From NCBI RefSeq assembly GCF_018491765.1, contig NZ_JABWCU010000001.1, positions 248,001 to 312,000 of the forward strand: a stretch of 64,000 bases of DNA, written 5' to 3'. The position numbers and the translations under genes are program-made. This stretch comes from Novosphingobium profundi. Lineage in GTDB: Bacteria > Pseudomonadota > Alphaproteobacteria > Sphingomonadales > Sphingomonadaceae. The notes below the pieces were generated by a model, which was not told where the DNA came from, made no database searches, and saw only the letters and a list, made by a program, of their open reading frames with translations. This document shows, piece after piece, positions 23,262-31,009 of the stretch (its first letter is position 1; the number at the start of each line of letters is the position of its first letter).

Positions 23262-23998
23262 TTGGGTCGCAGTCTTGCGGTCATCCAGCAATAAAGGCCG
23301 AGGATGGCGGCTGCGCATCCCGCTATCATTATCCAGTTTTCGTCATGTAGATTTCGAACTGTACCCGGATCGAGATCGGAGAGCATCAGCTTGTCGACGG
23401 CGATGATGCTGAGTCCGGCGCACGTAGGGATTGCGGGATTTCGCTTGAAGTGGCCAAGTGTCCTCTTGGCTGCGGGGAGCCATCGCTTTCTTAGTAGGGT
23501 AATGCAGGCAATTACGGCGCAAATGGCAAGAAAGTTGAATGCCTTGTCTAAAAATCGTGCCTTGCGGGTTTCGGCCAGCCACCGCTCGTTCTGGGCGCGC
23601 ATTTCTGCTTGTGCTAGTTGTTCGGCCTCGACTTCGGCCTTTGACTGATGGTGTGGTTCGTCAAGGGGGCTTGAGGTGTCAAGCGGCTTGAACGAGAGAG
23701 GGGGTGGTGCCTCGGTGAGGGTCGATTTTGTAGCTGCTTGCTCTGCTGCAGCGCGGAATTCTGCCTCAATGTCTGCGGGACTTTTGTTCCACAACGCGGA
23801 CGTCGTTGGTTTGTCTGCTTTCTGAAGTTCTTCTTTGAGCTCTTCAAGGTGCTTGCGCTTGTCGTCTTGCGGAGGTGTTTCTGGCTTGGCGTAGACTTCT
23901 GTTGGCAAGCTTGCGGCGCTGCGTTCATCGATTGATCTTTGTACGTCTGCAGGGATGTCAAAGGCCTGGACCACCAGTGCGGCTAGGAGGGCGATCAT
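23255..23998 (-). CDS. Membrane protein co-expressed with the CI repressor (Rex-like position)
   Basis: 247 aa. Hydrophobic N-terminus (MIALLAALVVQAFDIP), a charged helical middle (HLEELKEELQKADKPT; QSKAEVEAEQLAQAEMRAQN) and two to three C-terminal hydrophobic helices (FLAICAVIACITLL; PTCAGLSIIAVDKLML; WIMIAGCAAAILGLYCW). GC is visibly lower than the flanking operons. Its ATG overlaps the repressor stop (ATGA), so it should be made from the repressor transcript in the lysogen, the position of lambda rexAB. Superinfection exclusion or abortive infection is a reasonable guess; no known family was recognised. Confidence 0.7.
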   Translation of the reverse strand: MIALLAALVVQAFDIPADVQRSIDERSAASLPTEVYAKPETPPQDDKRKHLEELKEELQKADKPTTSALWNKSPADIEAEFRAAAEQAATKSTLTEAPPPLSFKPLDTSSPLDEPHHQSKAEVEAEQLAQAEMRAQNERWLAETRKARFLDKAFNFLAICAVIACITLLRKRWLPAAKRTLGHFKRNPAIPTCAGLSIIAVDKLMLSDLDPGTVRNLHDENWIMIAGCAAAILGLYCWMTARLRPKI

Positions 23999-24348
23999 GC
24001 GGCGTCGCTGTTGCGCTGTGCGTGGTCGGGTATTGGTGCTGCCACGCGGCGAACCATTTCTCGCTGGGGCTCGGTTGCGTGTCGGTAGTCGTCGACGAGG
24101 GAGCGTTCGGTGTCGTCCAGGCGGTCGGGATTGTCTTCGGAACTGAGGAGGTCTGCGGGTGTGCAGCCGATGATGCGGGCAATCGTGCGCATCCAGTCAA
24201 TCGTAAGCGGGCGTGTGTCGTTTTCGATCTGGCTTACGGCCGGTTGTGAGATGCCGGCGAGGTTGGCGAGCTGAAGCTGGCTCAGGCCTGCCTTTTTTCG
24301 GAGTTCGCGGACACGATTGCTGGGGTTCATGCGGAGAAGATATTGCAT
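23995..24348 (-). CDS. CI-like XRE-family repressor
   Basis: 117 aa from ATG 24348 or 111 aa from ATG 24330. N-terminal HTH_XRE: NRVRELRKKAGLSQLQLANL followed by AGISQPAVSQIENDTR. The short C-terminus lacks a LexA/CI-type autoprotease domain (no S-K peptidase block), so induction must differ from that of lambda CI. A TGGACA-17-CAAAAT promoter (24357-24385) would start RNA only 1-3 nt before ATG 24348, suggesting a leaderless message. It is divergent from the Cro-like gene and coupled to the membrane protein downstream. Confidence 0.85.
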   Translation of the reverse strand: MQYLLRMNPSNRVRELRKKAGLSQLQLANLAGISQPAVSQIENDTRPLTIDWMRTIARIIGCTPADLLSSEDNPDRLDDTERSLVDDYRHATEPQREMVRRVAAPIPDHAQRNSDAA

Positions 24349-24356
24349 CTGGTGAT

Positions 24357-24414
24357 ATTTTGAGCCCGCTACTTGCTTATGTCCATTGATAAAATATAAG
24401 CTTCTGCAATATCT
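24357..24414. promoter_or_regulatory. cI/cro switch: back-to-back promoters and operator
   Basis: Leftward: TGGACA (24380-24385), 17 bp, CAAAAT (24357-24362) for cI. Rightward: TTGATA (24386-24391), 17 bp, ATATCT (24409-24414) for cro. The two -35 boxes abut. AATATAAGC at 24393-24401 lies in the rightward spacer as at the leftward early promoter, and a degenerate copy (GACATAAGC) lies at 24375-24383 on the other strand. Confidence 0.75.
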
Positions 24415-24441
24415 GATCCAGATTGCGACGGAAGGTGGGCG

Positions 24442-24666
24442 ATGAAGCTGGCAGCTTGGCGCCGTGAAGAAGAAATGACACAGGCCCAGCTGGCAGATGA
24501 GCTGGGGTGTTCGCAAAGCTACGTGAGCCAAATGGAGCGCTCCAGCGATCCGATGATCCCGGGCCCTGTCATCATGGTCCAAATCTACGTCATGTCGTGC
24601 GGTCGAGTGCAGCCGAACGATTTTTACGCCCTGCCGCAGCTCACGTTCCGTCGTGAGGCCGCCTGA
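24442..24666 (+). CDS. Cro-like helix-turn-helix protein
   Basis: 74 aa. An HTH_XRE-like start (LAAWRREEEMTQAQLADELG then CSQSYVSQMERSSD) recalls YdaS/Cro-type regulators. It reads away from the repressor and starts about 27 bp after the rightward -10. It is probably the first rightward gene and the antagonist of the CI-like protein. GAAGGTGG lies upstream of the ATG. Confidence 0.75.
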   Translation: MKLAAWRREEEMTQAQLADELGCSQSYVSQMERSSDPMIPGPVIMVQIYVMSCGRVQPNDFYALPQLTFRREAA

Positions 24667-24832
24667 ATGCGCGTCTCTGTTCATCTCTGCCTCTTTGTCC
24701 CTGGTCCCGCAATCGATGCGACTGGCGGTTGCAAACCATTGATGATGGCCAATATTTTCGCAGAGGTTAACGTTTCCGGTGAAGGAATTTACCGGTGACG
24801 GGAATGCCTGCCGTATTCGGGAGGGCTTCGTG

Positions 24833-25966
24833 ATGGCCTTCCATTCGGTTGCCGAGATCGCCGAGAAGATCAACGGGCAGGCGCGCGAGATCGCGCCCGA
24901 CCTGCTGCCCAACGGCCGTTTTTCCCAGTGCCGTACCAAGTGGATGTTCTCCGGCATTCCCGACACGGGCAAGAGCGAGAGCGCCTGGGTGCACCTGGCG
25001 GGGCCCAAGATCGGCAAGTGGTTCGACATGGGCAATGCGGCGCCCGGCGAGGACAAGGGCGACATCCTGGACCTGCTGCAGCTGAAGCTGGGGCTGGCCG
25101 ACAAGCGCGCCGCGATCGAGGAAGCCAAGGCGCGCCTGGGCATCCAGGACGACTGGAAGCCGGGCAAGCCGGCGCGGCTTTCGCCCGAAGAACTGCAGCG
25201 CCGTGCCGACGAGGCCCGGGCCCGTGCCGAGGCGCGCGAGGCGGCGGCGGAGAAGGACCGGGCCGCCAAGGCGCGCGGCGCAAAAGCGCTCTATCTGCGC
25301 GGCGGGCCGATCGCGGCGACCTGGGCGGATCGCTACCTAAAGGCGCGCGGCATCGAGGAGGGCGACAAGTGGCCCGGCGTGCTGCGCTTTCACCCCGAAG
25401 TCTATTTGCGCGAGGAAGGCTGCAAGGTGCCGGCGATGCTGGCGGCAGTCTATCGCGCCGATGGCGAGCAGATCGGCACGCACCGCACGTTCCTGGCGAA
25501 CGAGGGTGGCCGGATCATCAAGGCGCGGGTCGATCGGCCCAAGCGCGTGCTGGGCAGCGTGTGGGGCGGGTTCATCCCGATCTCCAAGGGATCGAGCCGC
25601 AAATCGATGCGGGACATGCCCGAGGGCGAGCCGGTCTACGTGACCGAAGGCATCGAGGACGCGCTGGTGGTGCGCATGATGATGCCGGCGGCGCGGATCG
25701 TGGCGGCCTATTCGCTGGGCAACGTGGGCGCGATCGTGCTGCCGGCGGCGGCCAGGCGCCTGGTGATCGTGTGCGACCGGGACAGCAAGGCCGCGGCGCA
25801 GGAGCAGCTGGAGCGTTCAATCGCGCAGCAGCAGGCGCGCGGGCTGGACGTGCGCATCGTGATGCCGCCCGCGAGCTGCGGCGGCGTGGCAATCAAGGAC
25901 ATCAACGACTGGTGGCTTGCGCTGAAGGCGCAGGGCCAGCGTTCGAACGTGAGGGGGGTAGCATGA
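24833..25966 (+). CDS. Toprim-domain phage primase (DUF7146-like)
   Basis: 377 aa from ATG 24833 (GGGAGGG upstream); a GTG at 24779 is a weaker alternative. N-terminal region SVAEIAEKINGQAREIAPDL ... FSGIPDTGKSESAWVHLAGP ... KWFDMGNAAPGEDKGDILDL is the zinc-less start found in P4-alpha-like primases. A Lys/Arg/Ala-rich linker follows, then a Toprim domain with VYVTEGIEDALVV (catalytic Glu) and LVIVCDRDSKAAA (DxD). It should prime phage DNA synthesis together with the helicase two genes downstream. Confidence 0.87.
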   Translation: MAFHSVAEIAEKINGQAREIAPDLLPNGRFSQCRTKWMFSGIPDTGKSESAWVHLAGPKIGKWFDMGNAAPGEDKGDILDLLQLKLGLADKRAAIEEAKARLGIQDDWKPGKPARLSPEELQRRADEARARAEAREAAAEKDRAAKARGAKALYLRGGPIAATWADRYLKARGIEEGDKWPGVLRFHPEVYLREEGCKVPAMLAAVYRADGEQIGTHRTFLANEGGRIIKARVDRPKRVLGSVWGGFIPISKGSSRKSMRDMPEGEPVYVTEGIEDALVVRMMMPAARIVAAYSLGNVGAIVLPAAARRLVIVCDRDSKAAAQEQLERSIAQQQARGLDVRIVMPPASCGGVAIKDINDWWLALKAQGQRSNVRGVA

Positions 25967-26202
25967 GGCTTACCGTCGAATTCTTTGCGGGTACCACGAT
26001 CGAGGAAGCGAGCGAGCAGGCACAGGCTCTGGCTGACAAGCTGGACCTGACCGTGGCGTTCAAGTTCAACGGGGTGATGTGCCATGCTGCCCCAGGCGGC
26101 AGCGCCGAGCTTCTGGCGGCAGACCAGCAGGCCGAGCAGCGCCGTTACAAGCAGGGCGCGCACGACTGGCGATCGGCCTGGAGCCGGAGCCGGGCGGCGT
26201 GA
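25963..26202 (+). CDS. Hypothetical protein between primase and helicase (79 aa)
   Basis: 79 aa starting MRLTVEFFAGTTIEEASEQA, alpha/beta in character (LTVAFKFNGVMCHA), C-terminus basic. Its ATG overlaps the primase stop (ATGA). It is a common type of filler gene in phage replication operons; function unknown. Confidence 0.6.
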   Translation: MRLTVEFFAGTTIEEASEQAQALADKLDLTVAFKFNGVMCHAAPGGSAELLAADQQAEQRRYKQGAHDWRSAWSRSRAA

Positions 26203-26813
26203 GCCAGCTGACCCGATGGGGGTTCGACCGGGCGGCGGGGCGCGCAGTGCGTCCGGCGCCGTTGGTCCGACGATTTGTGCAATTGTCGGCTGCTGCCGGC
26301 TTTTCCACAGCCGCAAGCGCGCGGGGCGAAAGCCTCGGCTGCGAAGTTCGGGATCCGGAAGGATCGAGCGGGGGGCGGCAGCCGTCGGCCAGGGGCTTGA
26401 GCGGCCCTGGCCGAGGTAAACATTGCCCTGCGAAATCCCGATCAGCGCGCGCACCCATTTCAGGATCCTGTGCGAAAGCGTGTGATGAAGCCGACGGGGG
26501 AGAGCTGAAAAGCCCGGCGGTGGAGCGCGTGAGTAGGCCCGGTGCGCGGCGGAGCGCACCTGCAACGTCTGAGATAATGGACGTGACAGCCGGAGAGACG
26601 GCACCTGTTTGCGAGATCGCGGATGCAAATGCCCCCGCATCCGTGAGTGCACTGGCGCGGGAGGAGCTCGTCCACCCTGTGGCCCCATCCGCGCCAGTGC
26701 CGCCACGCGAGGTCCTGGTTGACTGCAAGTGCCATCCCGAGGGCCGTGTGCCGGCCTGGTTCGGGGGGGACTGCATCGAGGCGCAATGCCCGCTGCGCGA
26801 GGTGGCGGCATGA
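26199..26813 (+). CDS. Hypothetical protein with Cys-rich C-terminus (204 aa)
   Basis: 204 aa from a GTG at 26199 that overlaps the preceding stop (GTGA). Most of the protein is low-complexity (Ala/Gly/Arg/Ser). The last 30 residues, VDCKCHPEGRVPAWFGGDC followed by CPL, look like a small metal-binding knot. The stop overlaps the helicase ATG. The frame is real by its operon fit, but the N-terminal two thirds have poor coding character, so a shorter start is possible. Confidence 0.45.
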   Translation: MSQLTRWGFDRAAGRAVRPAPLVRRFVQLSAAAGFSTAASARGESLGCEVRDPEGSSGGRQPSARGLSGPGRGKHCPAKSRSARAPISGSCAKACDEADGGELKSPAVERVSRPGARRSAPATSEIMDVTAGETAPVCEIADANAPASVSALAREELVHPVAPSAPVPPREVLVDCKCHPEGRVPAWFGGDCIEAQCPLREVAA

Positions 26814-28795
26814 GCACGAACCCGATCGAGGAGGCGCTGGCCAATCCGCAGCCGGCGCCCGAGTTCGCCCAGGCGGGCGACACGGGGCCCGAGACGGGAC
26901 GGCAGGGCGAGGACGAGTACGATCGTTTTCCGCCGGGCTGCCCGATCAAGCCGCTGGGCAACCAGCAGGACCTGACCGGCAAGCAGACTTGCTATTACCT
27001 CAATTTCAACGGCCAGCTGGTCGGCCTTGAAGCGGGAAACCGGCACGGCAAGAACGGGCTTATCGCCCTGTTCGGTCCGCAGCTGGGCTGGCTCGAGGCG
27101 AACTATCCGCAGTGGTCCAAGCCGATCCGCGAGCAGCAAGACGGCAAGTGGGTGATCGTGAAGGAAGCCGAGATCGTCGGCTTCGACCAGGCGAAGTCCG
27201 CCCAGGCGCTGATCGTGGAATGCGTGCGCAAGGGCGTGTTCGATCCGGCAGGGCGGCTGCGCGGGCGCGGTGCGCATCGGCCCGAGAAGGGGGCCGGTGG
27301 CCTGGTGCTTCACTGCGGCGATACGATCCTTGCCAGTACGCACAAGGTCGACGGCAGCGTGAAGGGCTGGAAGTACGGCGAGACGGGGGTGCACGAGCGC
27401 TACGTCTACCAGGCGGCCGAGCCGATCCCGCGCCCCTGGCATGAAGAGATCGATGCGCGGCCGGCAGAAAAGCTCCTGGCCCTGCTGCAGACGTGGAGCT
27501 GGAAGCGGCCGTTGCTGGATCCCGTGCTGTGCCTGGGCGCGATCGGCGCAGGCATGGTGGGCGGGGCGTTGCCCTGGCGCCCGCATATCTGGATTACCGG
27601 CGGGGCGGGCACGGGCAAGTCGACGCTGAACGGCAAGGACGGCCTGGTGCATCGCCTGTTCGGCAACGGGGTGTTCCGCACCAGCGACACCAGCGCGGCG
27701 GGCATCCGATCGAGCCTGAAGAATTCGACCGTCCCGGTGATGATCGACGAGCTGGAGGCGGCCAAGGACAGCCGGCATACCGATGCGATCGTGGGCCTGG
27801 CGCGCATCGCCTCGAGCGGCGACACGGCAACGCGCGGCAGCAGTGATCACGGCGCCGTCGAGTTCACGCTGCAGAGCTCGTTCTGGTTTTCCTCGATCCT
27901 CATTCCGCCGATGGAGCCGCAGGACCGATCGCGCCTGGCGATCCTCGAGCTTGGCCCGATCCCGCAAGGGGCGAAGGAGCCAGAAGAGCTGCGGACGACT
28001 GATTTCGGGGTGATGGGCCGCCAGCTGCTGCGCCGGATGATCGATGGCTGGCCGCGCCTGGTGGCAACCAAGGCGAAGTTTCACGCGCAGCTTGCCGAGC
28101 TGGGCCACGTCAGCCGCGCCTGCGACCAGTTCGGCACGCTGCTGGCCTGCGCCGACGTGTTGATCAGCGACGACGTGCACGGCGTGCCCAGCGACGAGGA
28201 CATTGCGCACTGGGTGGCGGAGTGCAAACCGCAGCGCATGGCCGAGATCGCCGAAAGCGATCCCGACCACGTGGCGTGCATCAAGTGGCTGCTGACGAGC
28301 CTGCAGCAGGCCCGAGGCGGCGACGAGCGCGAGCAGGTAGGCACCTGGATCTGGCGCGCCCTGGAGAAGTCGTGCGAGGCGCTGCTGCCGGGCGAGAGCG
28401 AGAACGAGCAGGCGCGCAAGGCCAATGAACGCCTGTCACAGATCGGGCTGAAGATCGTGCGCGCCGAGCGCAAGCCGGCCGCCGGCAAGGCCCCGGCCCG
28501 TTGGGGCGTTGGCGCCTTCGATCAGGCCTTGCCGGGCTGGCTGGCAGTGGCGAATTCGCACCGTGGCCTGGATCCCGTCTTTGGGGACAGCAACTGGCGC
28601 GCAGGGGGCTGGAAACAGTCGCTGACGCGCGTGCCGGGGGCGCAGGGCGGGGTGGACATGAAGTTCGGCCATGTGAAGTCGCGCGCGGTCCTGGTGCCGC
28701 TGTGCGAGATCTTCGACGAGGCGGACCTGCCCGCCTCGAGCTCGGCCGACACGACGGCGGCTTGGGTGGCCGAGCAGCTGCGCGAGGTGGGCTGA
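26810..28795 (+). CDS. Phage replicative helicase-like P-loop ATPase (DUF927-like)
   Basis: 661 aa from ATG 26810. An N-terminal domain (CPIKPLG ... GLIALFGPQLGWLEANYP ... GFDQAKSAQALIVECVRKG) recurs as a separate gene at 21019-21357. The central ATPase has Walker A GGAGTGKST (residues 264-272), Walker B-like PVMIDELEAAKD and a sensor region (SSFWFSSILIPPMEPQDRSR). The C-terminal third probably binds DNA. In related phages such DUF927-type proteins act with the Toprim primase at the replication fork. A hairpin terminator follows directly. Confidence 0.8.
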   Translation: MSTNPIEEALANPQPAPEFAQAGDTGPETGRQGEDEYDRFPPGCPIKPLGNQQDLTGKQTCYYLNFNGQLVGLEAGNRHGKNGLIALFGPQLGWLEANYPQWSKPIREQQDGKWVIVKEAEIVGFDQAKSAQALIVECVRKGVFDPAGRLRGRGAHRPEKGAGGLVLHCGDTILASTHKVDGSVKGWKYGETGVHERYVYQAAEPIPRPWHEEIDARPAEKLLALLQTWSWKRPLLDPVLCLGAIGAGMVGGALPWRPHIWITGGAGTGKSTLNGKDGLVHRLFGNGVFRTSDTSAAGIRSSLKNSTVPVMIDELEAAKDSRHTDAIVGLARIASSGDTATRGSSDHGAVEFTLQSSFWFSSILIPPMEPQDRSRLAILELGPIPQGAKEPEELRTTDFGVMGRQLLRRMIDGWPRLVATKAKFHAQLAELGHVSRACDQFGTLLACADVLISDDVHGVPSDEDIAHWVAECKPQRMAEIAESDPDHVACIKWLLTSLQQARGGDEREQVGTWIWRALEKSCEALLPGESENEQARKANERLSQIGLKIVRAERKPAAGKAPARWGVGAFDQALPGWLAVANSHRGLDPVFGDSNWRAGGWKQSLTRVPGAQGGVDMKFGHVKSRAVLVPLCEIFDEADLPASSSADTTAAWVAEQLREVG

Positions 28796-28818
28796 TGGGC
28801 TTGCCGGCACCTCGCATG

Positions 28819-28853
28819 CGAAAGGGCCGAGGCATCGCTGCCCCGGCCCTTCG
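28819..28853. terminator. Hairpin after the helicase gene
   Basis: CGAAAGGGCCG (28819-28829) pairs with CGGCCCTTCG (28844-28853), with one bulged A. It ends the rightward replication operon and is also correctly placed to end the small opposing gene at 28873-29028. Confidence 0.65.
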
Positions 28854-28872
28854 TGGTGCGCCGGACGGTGGT

Positions 28873-29028
28873 TCAGATTTCTTCGGCGCTGTCGATCAGC
28901 CAGCCATTGATCATGAGCTGTTCGCCGGTGTGGAGATCCGTTGCGGGGAAGCGGTCGTCCAGGTCGACGTCGTCGGCGACTTCGACCTCGAGGCTGTAGC
29001 ATCCCATGTCGATGAGCATCTGCTTCAT
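28873..29028 (-). CDS. Hypothetical acidic protein (51 aa)
   Basis: 51 aa from ATG 29028 with AAAGGA upstream (MKQMLIDMGCYSLEVEVADD; FPATDLHTGEQLMINGWLID). Well-formed and strongly acidic, it reads against the replication operon from inside the origin-like region. It could be a DNA mimic or an antisense-placed regulator. No family recognised. Confidence 0.5.
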   Translation of the reverse strand: MKQMLIDMGCYSLEVEVADDVDLDDRFPATDLHTGEQLMINGWLIDSAEEI

Positions 29029-29438
29029 GATGTGCGGTCCTTTCTGACCATCGACGCGGCCCGTTGCCGGCGTCATTACAGCACCTATAAAGCGGCACAG
29101 AAAAATGCGTCAAGTGGGAAAATGATGATTGCCGATTGCGCAGTCGTCGCGTCCGCGCGTCGCGGACATGCTGCAGGGCGAAAGGTGGCGGTTTCGCTGG
29201 GCTTTGATGGGTTCGCGATGGCTTTCGATTGCCTGCCCGCGTACGGCCGCAGCGGCGCCGTAGGCGACGCGGTGCGCGGCCGTTCCTTCTCCTTCTCGCC
29301 CCGACCCGCTCGACTTGGCGCGATGCCTTGTCTGGTCGCGTCGGCCTTGCGTGCCTCGACCTGTTACTTGACCCCGGCCCGTTGGCAGTCCAAGACATTG
29401 GATGTCCAGTCGGGGTGCTCCAACGGGGCAGGGGACGC

Positions 29439-29685
29439 GGTTCCAAGCGGAACCGATGCGGAACCGCGCTGGAACTATCAACACATTGAAATTGCGTCGT
29501 TTTGCGCCCGGTTCCAGAAGTTCCGGCTTGGCCTCGCGCGTCATGCGCGTGTGCGCGTGTGCGCTCGCACACATGCGCATATACGCGAGGGAATTGGTGG
29601 AACTTTGGAACCACTCCTGATTATCTACGTAAATCAGTTAGTTGTTGGTTCCATTTCAGTTCCAGAGCGGTTCCAAGCTGGAACC
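29439..29685. repeat. Iteron-like GGTTCCA/TGGAACC cluster, candidate phage replication origin
   Basis: GGTTCCA occurs at 29439, 29510, 29647 and 29669 and TGGAACC at 29606 and 29679. Shorter copies (GGAACC, GTTCC, GTTCCA, TGGAACT) lie at 29449, 29460, 29520, 29598 and 29659. Two form perfect dyads: 29439-29454 and 29669-29685. An AT-rich stretch lies among them. The cluster sits next to the primase/helicase operon, as expected for an origin. Confidence 0.55.
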
Positions 29686-30109
29686 GGCGTGGCGCGGTCG
29701 GCTGTAAATGACGGAAATCTGCCGAAAACGAATAAACTAGGGGGCGGATATTCCGCGCAGCCTGCCCTCGGCCTCGGCCTGGGGGCGCCCAGCACCGTAA
29801 TTCGGGGGAGGGGCGCGAAAACTTTCGCGCCTGGCGCGGGCGGTGGCGATCGGGCTGCGCCTGGTCGACGTCGGCCGGTCTCGATCGAGCTCGGCCAGGG
29901 CGGGCTCGAGGCGCTCCAGGTGGGTGGATCGGGTGCCTTGGCATCCATTGATGTGAATGGCGGTTTTCTGCGGCTTTCGCGCGTCGTGCGCGCTCGTGTT
30001 GGAAAGGCGATGTTGGAAGGCATGGCCGAGGGGCGCGGAAATGCGTCGGTTTCATGCATTCGTCGTTGGCCTGTCAGGCTTGTGCGCTGGGTCGGCGCGA
30101 GCCGCGATC

Positions 30110-30145
30110 GCGGTGCCTGGCGCGGTGCCTGGCGCGGTGCCTGGG
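30110..30145. repeat. Three tandem 12-bp repeats
   Basis: GCGGTGCCTGGC occurs three times head to tail (30110-30121, 30122-30133, 30134-30145; the last copy ends in G). Outside any supported gene. Confidence 0.7.
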
Positions 30146-30442
30146 GGGCCTCCTCGGCCTCCGGCCGCCCCCCCCTTGCCCCCTTCGCGGCGGCGCCGCG
30201 TCCGAGCAGGGTCGCGCGCGAGGCATTCCGGATTTCTGACAGGTCGGCCCAATCGGGCCATTCCGATCTCGGATCGATGCCGGCGCAGGGTCGAGGTCGC
30301 AAAATGGAATGCGCTGATGCCGGGTCGGGGTTGGGGGTGATTTCGACGCAACCCCGAACGCCAGGCGCGGGTCGGGGGAAGTTGTTCTGCGTGGTTCGGG
30401 AGAACCGCGTCGACGGGATGCAGGCTAGGCTGGGAGGCGCAG

Positions 30443-31009
30443 GTGTCAACTGATCGGAAAAATCCAGCGGTGGAAAGCCTGGAGGATCCCGAGGGCGCCG
30501 GTGTGCGCACGGGAATGCGCATGGCGATCGACGAGGCGGGCCCCTTGCTTCCGCTGCGCGACGAGCAGCAGCTTTCGCTGCTGGCCGAGGAAGCGGGAAG
30601 CGACCAGGTCAATTTCAATCACGTTGGCCTGGCACGACGCGGTCGTGGCCGCCCGAAGGGTGCGGGCAACAAGCGGCGCGAGGATGTGCGCAGCTACCTG
30701 CTGAGCCGCTATGCGCATCCGCTTGAGGTTCTGGCGCAGATGTATTCGCGACCGGTCGACGCGCTTGCGGCAGAGCTTGGCTGTTCGAAAAAGGAGGCGG
30801 CCCAAGTCCAGGTGCGCGCAGCGGCCGAGGTGGCTCCCTTCGTCGAAGGTAAGATGCCGGTCACGGTCGACCTGGGCGTGAAGGGTGATTTCAACCTGCT
30901 GATCCCCGGCGTGAACCTTTCGGTGGAAGACGCGCGCAGCGTGACCGAGACCGGTGCCATTCCCTTTGCCGAGTACGATGAGCTTGAGGATGGGGAGGAC
31001 GGCGAATGA
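30443..31009 (+). CDS. Terminase small subunit (putative)
   Basis: 188 aa from a GTG at 30443. A basic DNA-binding patch (RRGRGRPKGAGNKRREDVRS) and helical region (HPLEVLAQMYSRPVDALAAE) are typical of phage small terminases, and the acidic C-terminus (YDELEDGEDGE) could contact the large subunit or portal. It directly precedes the large terminase gene with a 4-bp overlap, which is the main support. It would select phage DNA for packaging. Confidence 0.75.
   Translation: MSTDRKNPAVESLEDPEGAGVRTGMRMAIDEAGPLLPLRDEQQLSLLAEEAGSDQVNFNHVGLARRGRGRPKGAGNKRREDVRSYLLSRYAHPLEVLAQMYSRPVDALAAELGCSKKEAAQVQVRAAAEVAPFVEGKMPVTVDLGVKGDFNLLIPGVNLSVEDARSVTETGAIPFAEYDELEDGEDGE

Larger units (their letters stand above)
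29077..30442. other. 1.37-kb region without a convincing gene
   Basis: No frame on either strand here gives a recognisable protein; the long open frames are Arg/Ala/Pro-rich products of high GC. What can be seen: a cluster of GGTTCCA/TGGAACC sites (29439-29685), an AT-rich patch (29616-29646), a dyad of alternating purine/pyrimidine GTGTGCG-CT-CGCACAC near 29552, three 12-bp tandem repeats at 30110-30145 and a GC-rich inverted repeat about 30143-30177. The late promoter for terminase must lie near the right end. Confidence 0.6.

Noticed and set aside
29110..29580. 156-aa minus-strand frame in the origin-like region
   Set aside because: Random-looking composition, no ribosome-binding site, and it overlaps the iteron repeats.
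30110..30145. Possible CRISPR or DGR repeat
   Set aside because: Only three head-to-tail 12-bp units without spacers, and no cas or reverse transcriptase gene in the window.
28501..30453. A 650-aa plus-strand frame running from the helicase end to terminase
   Set aside because: It starts inside the helicase in another frame, and is low-complexity; no domain is recognisable across the iteron region.
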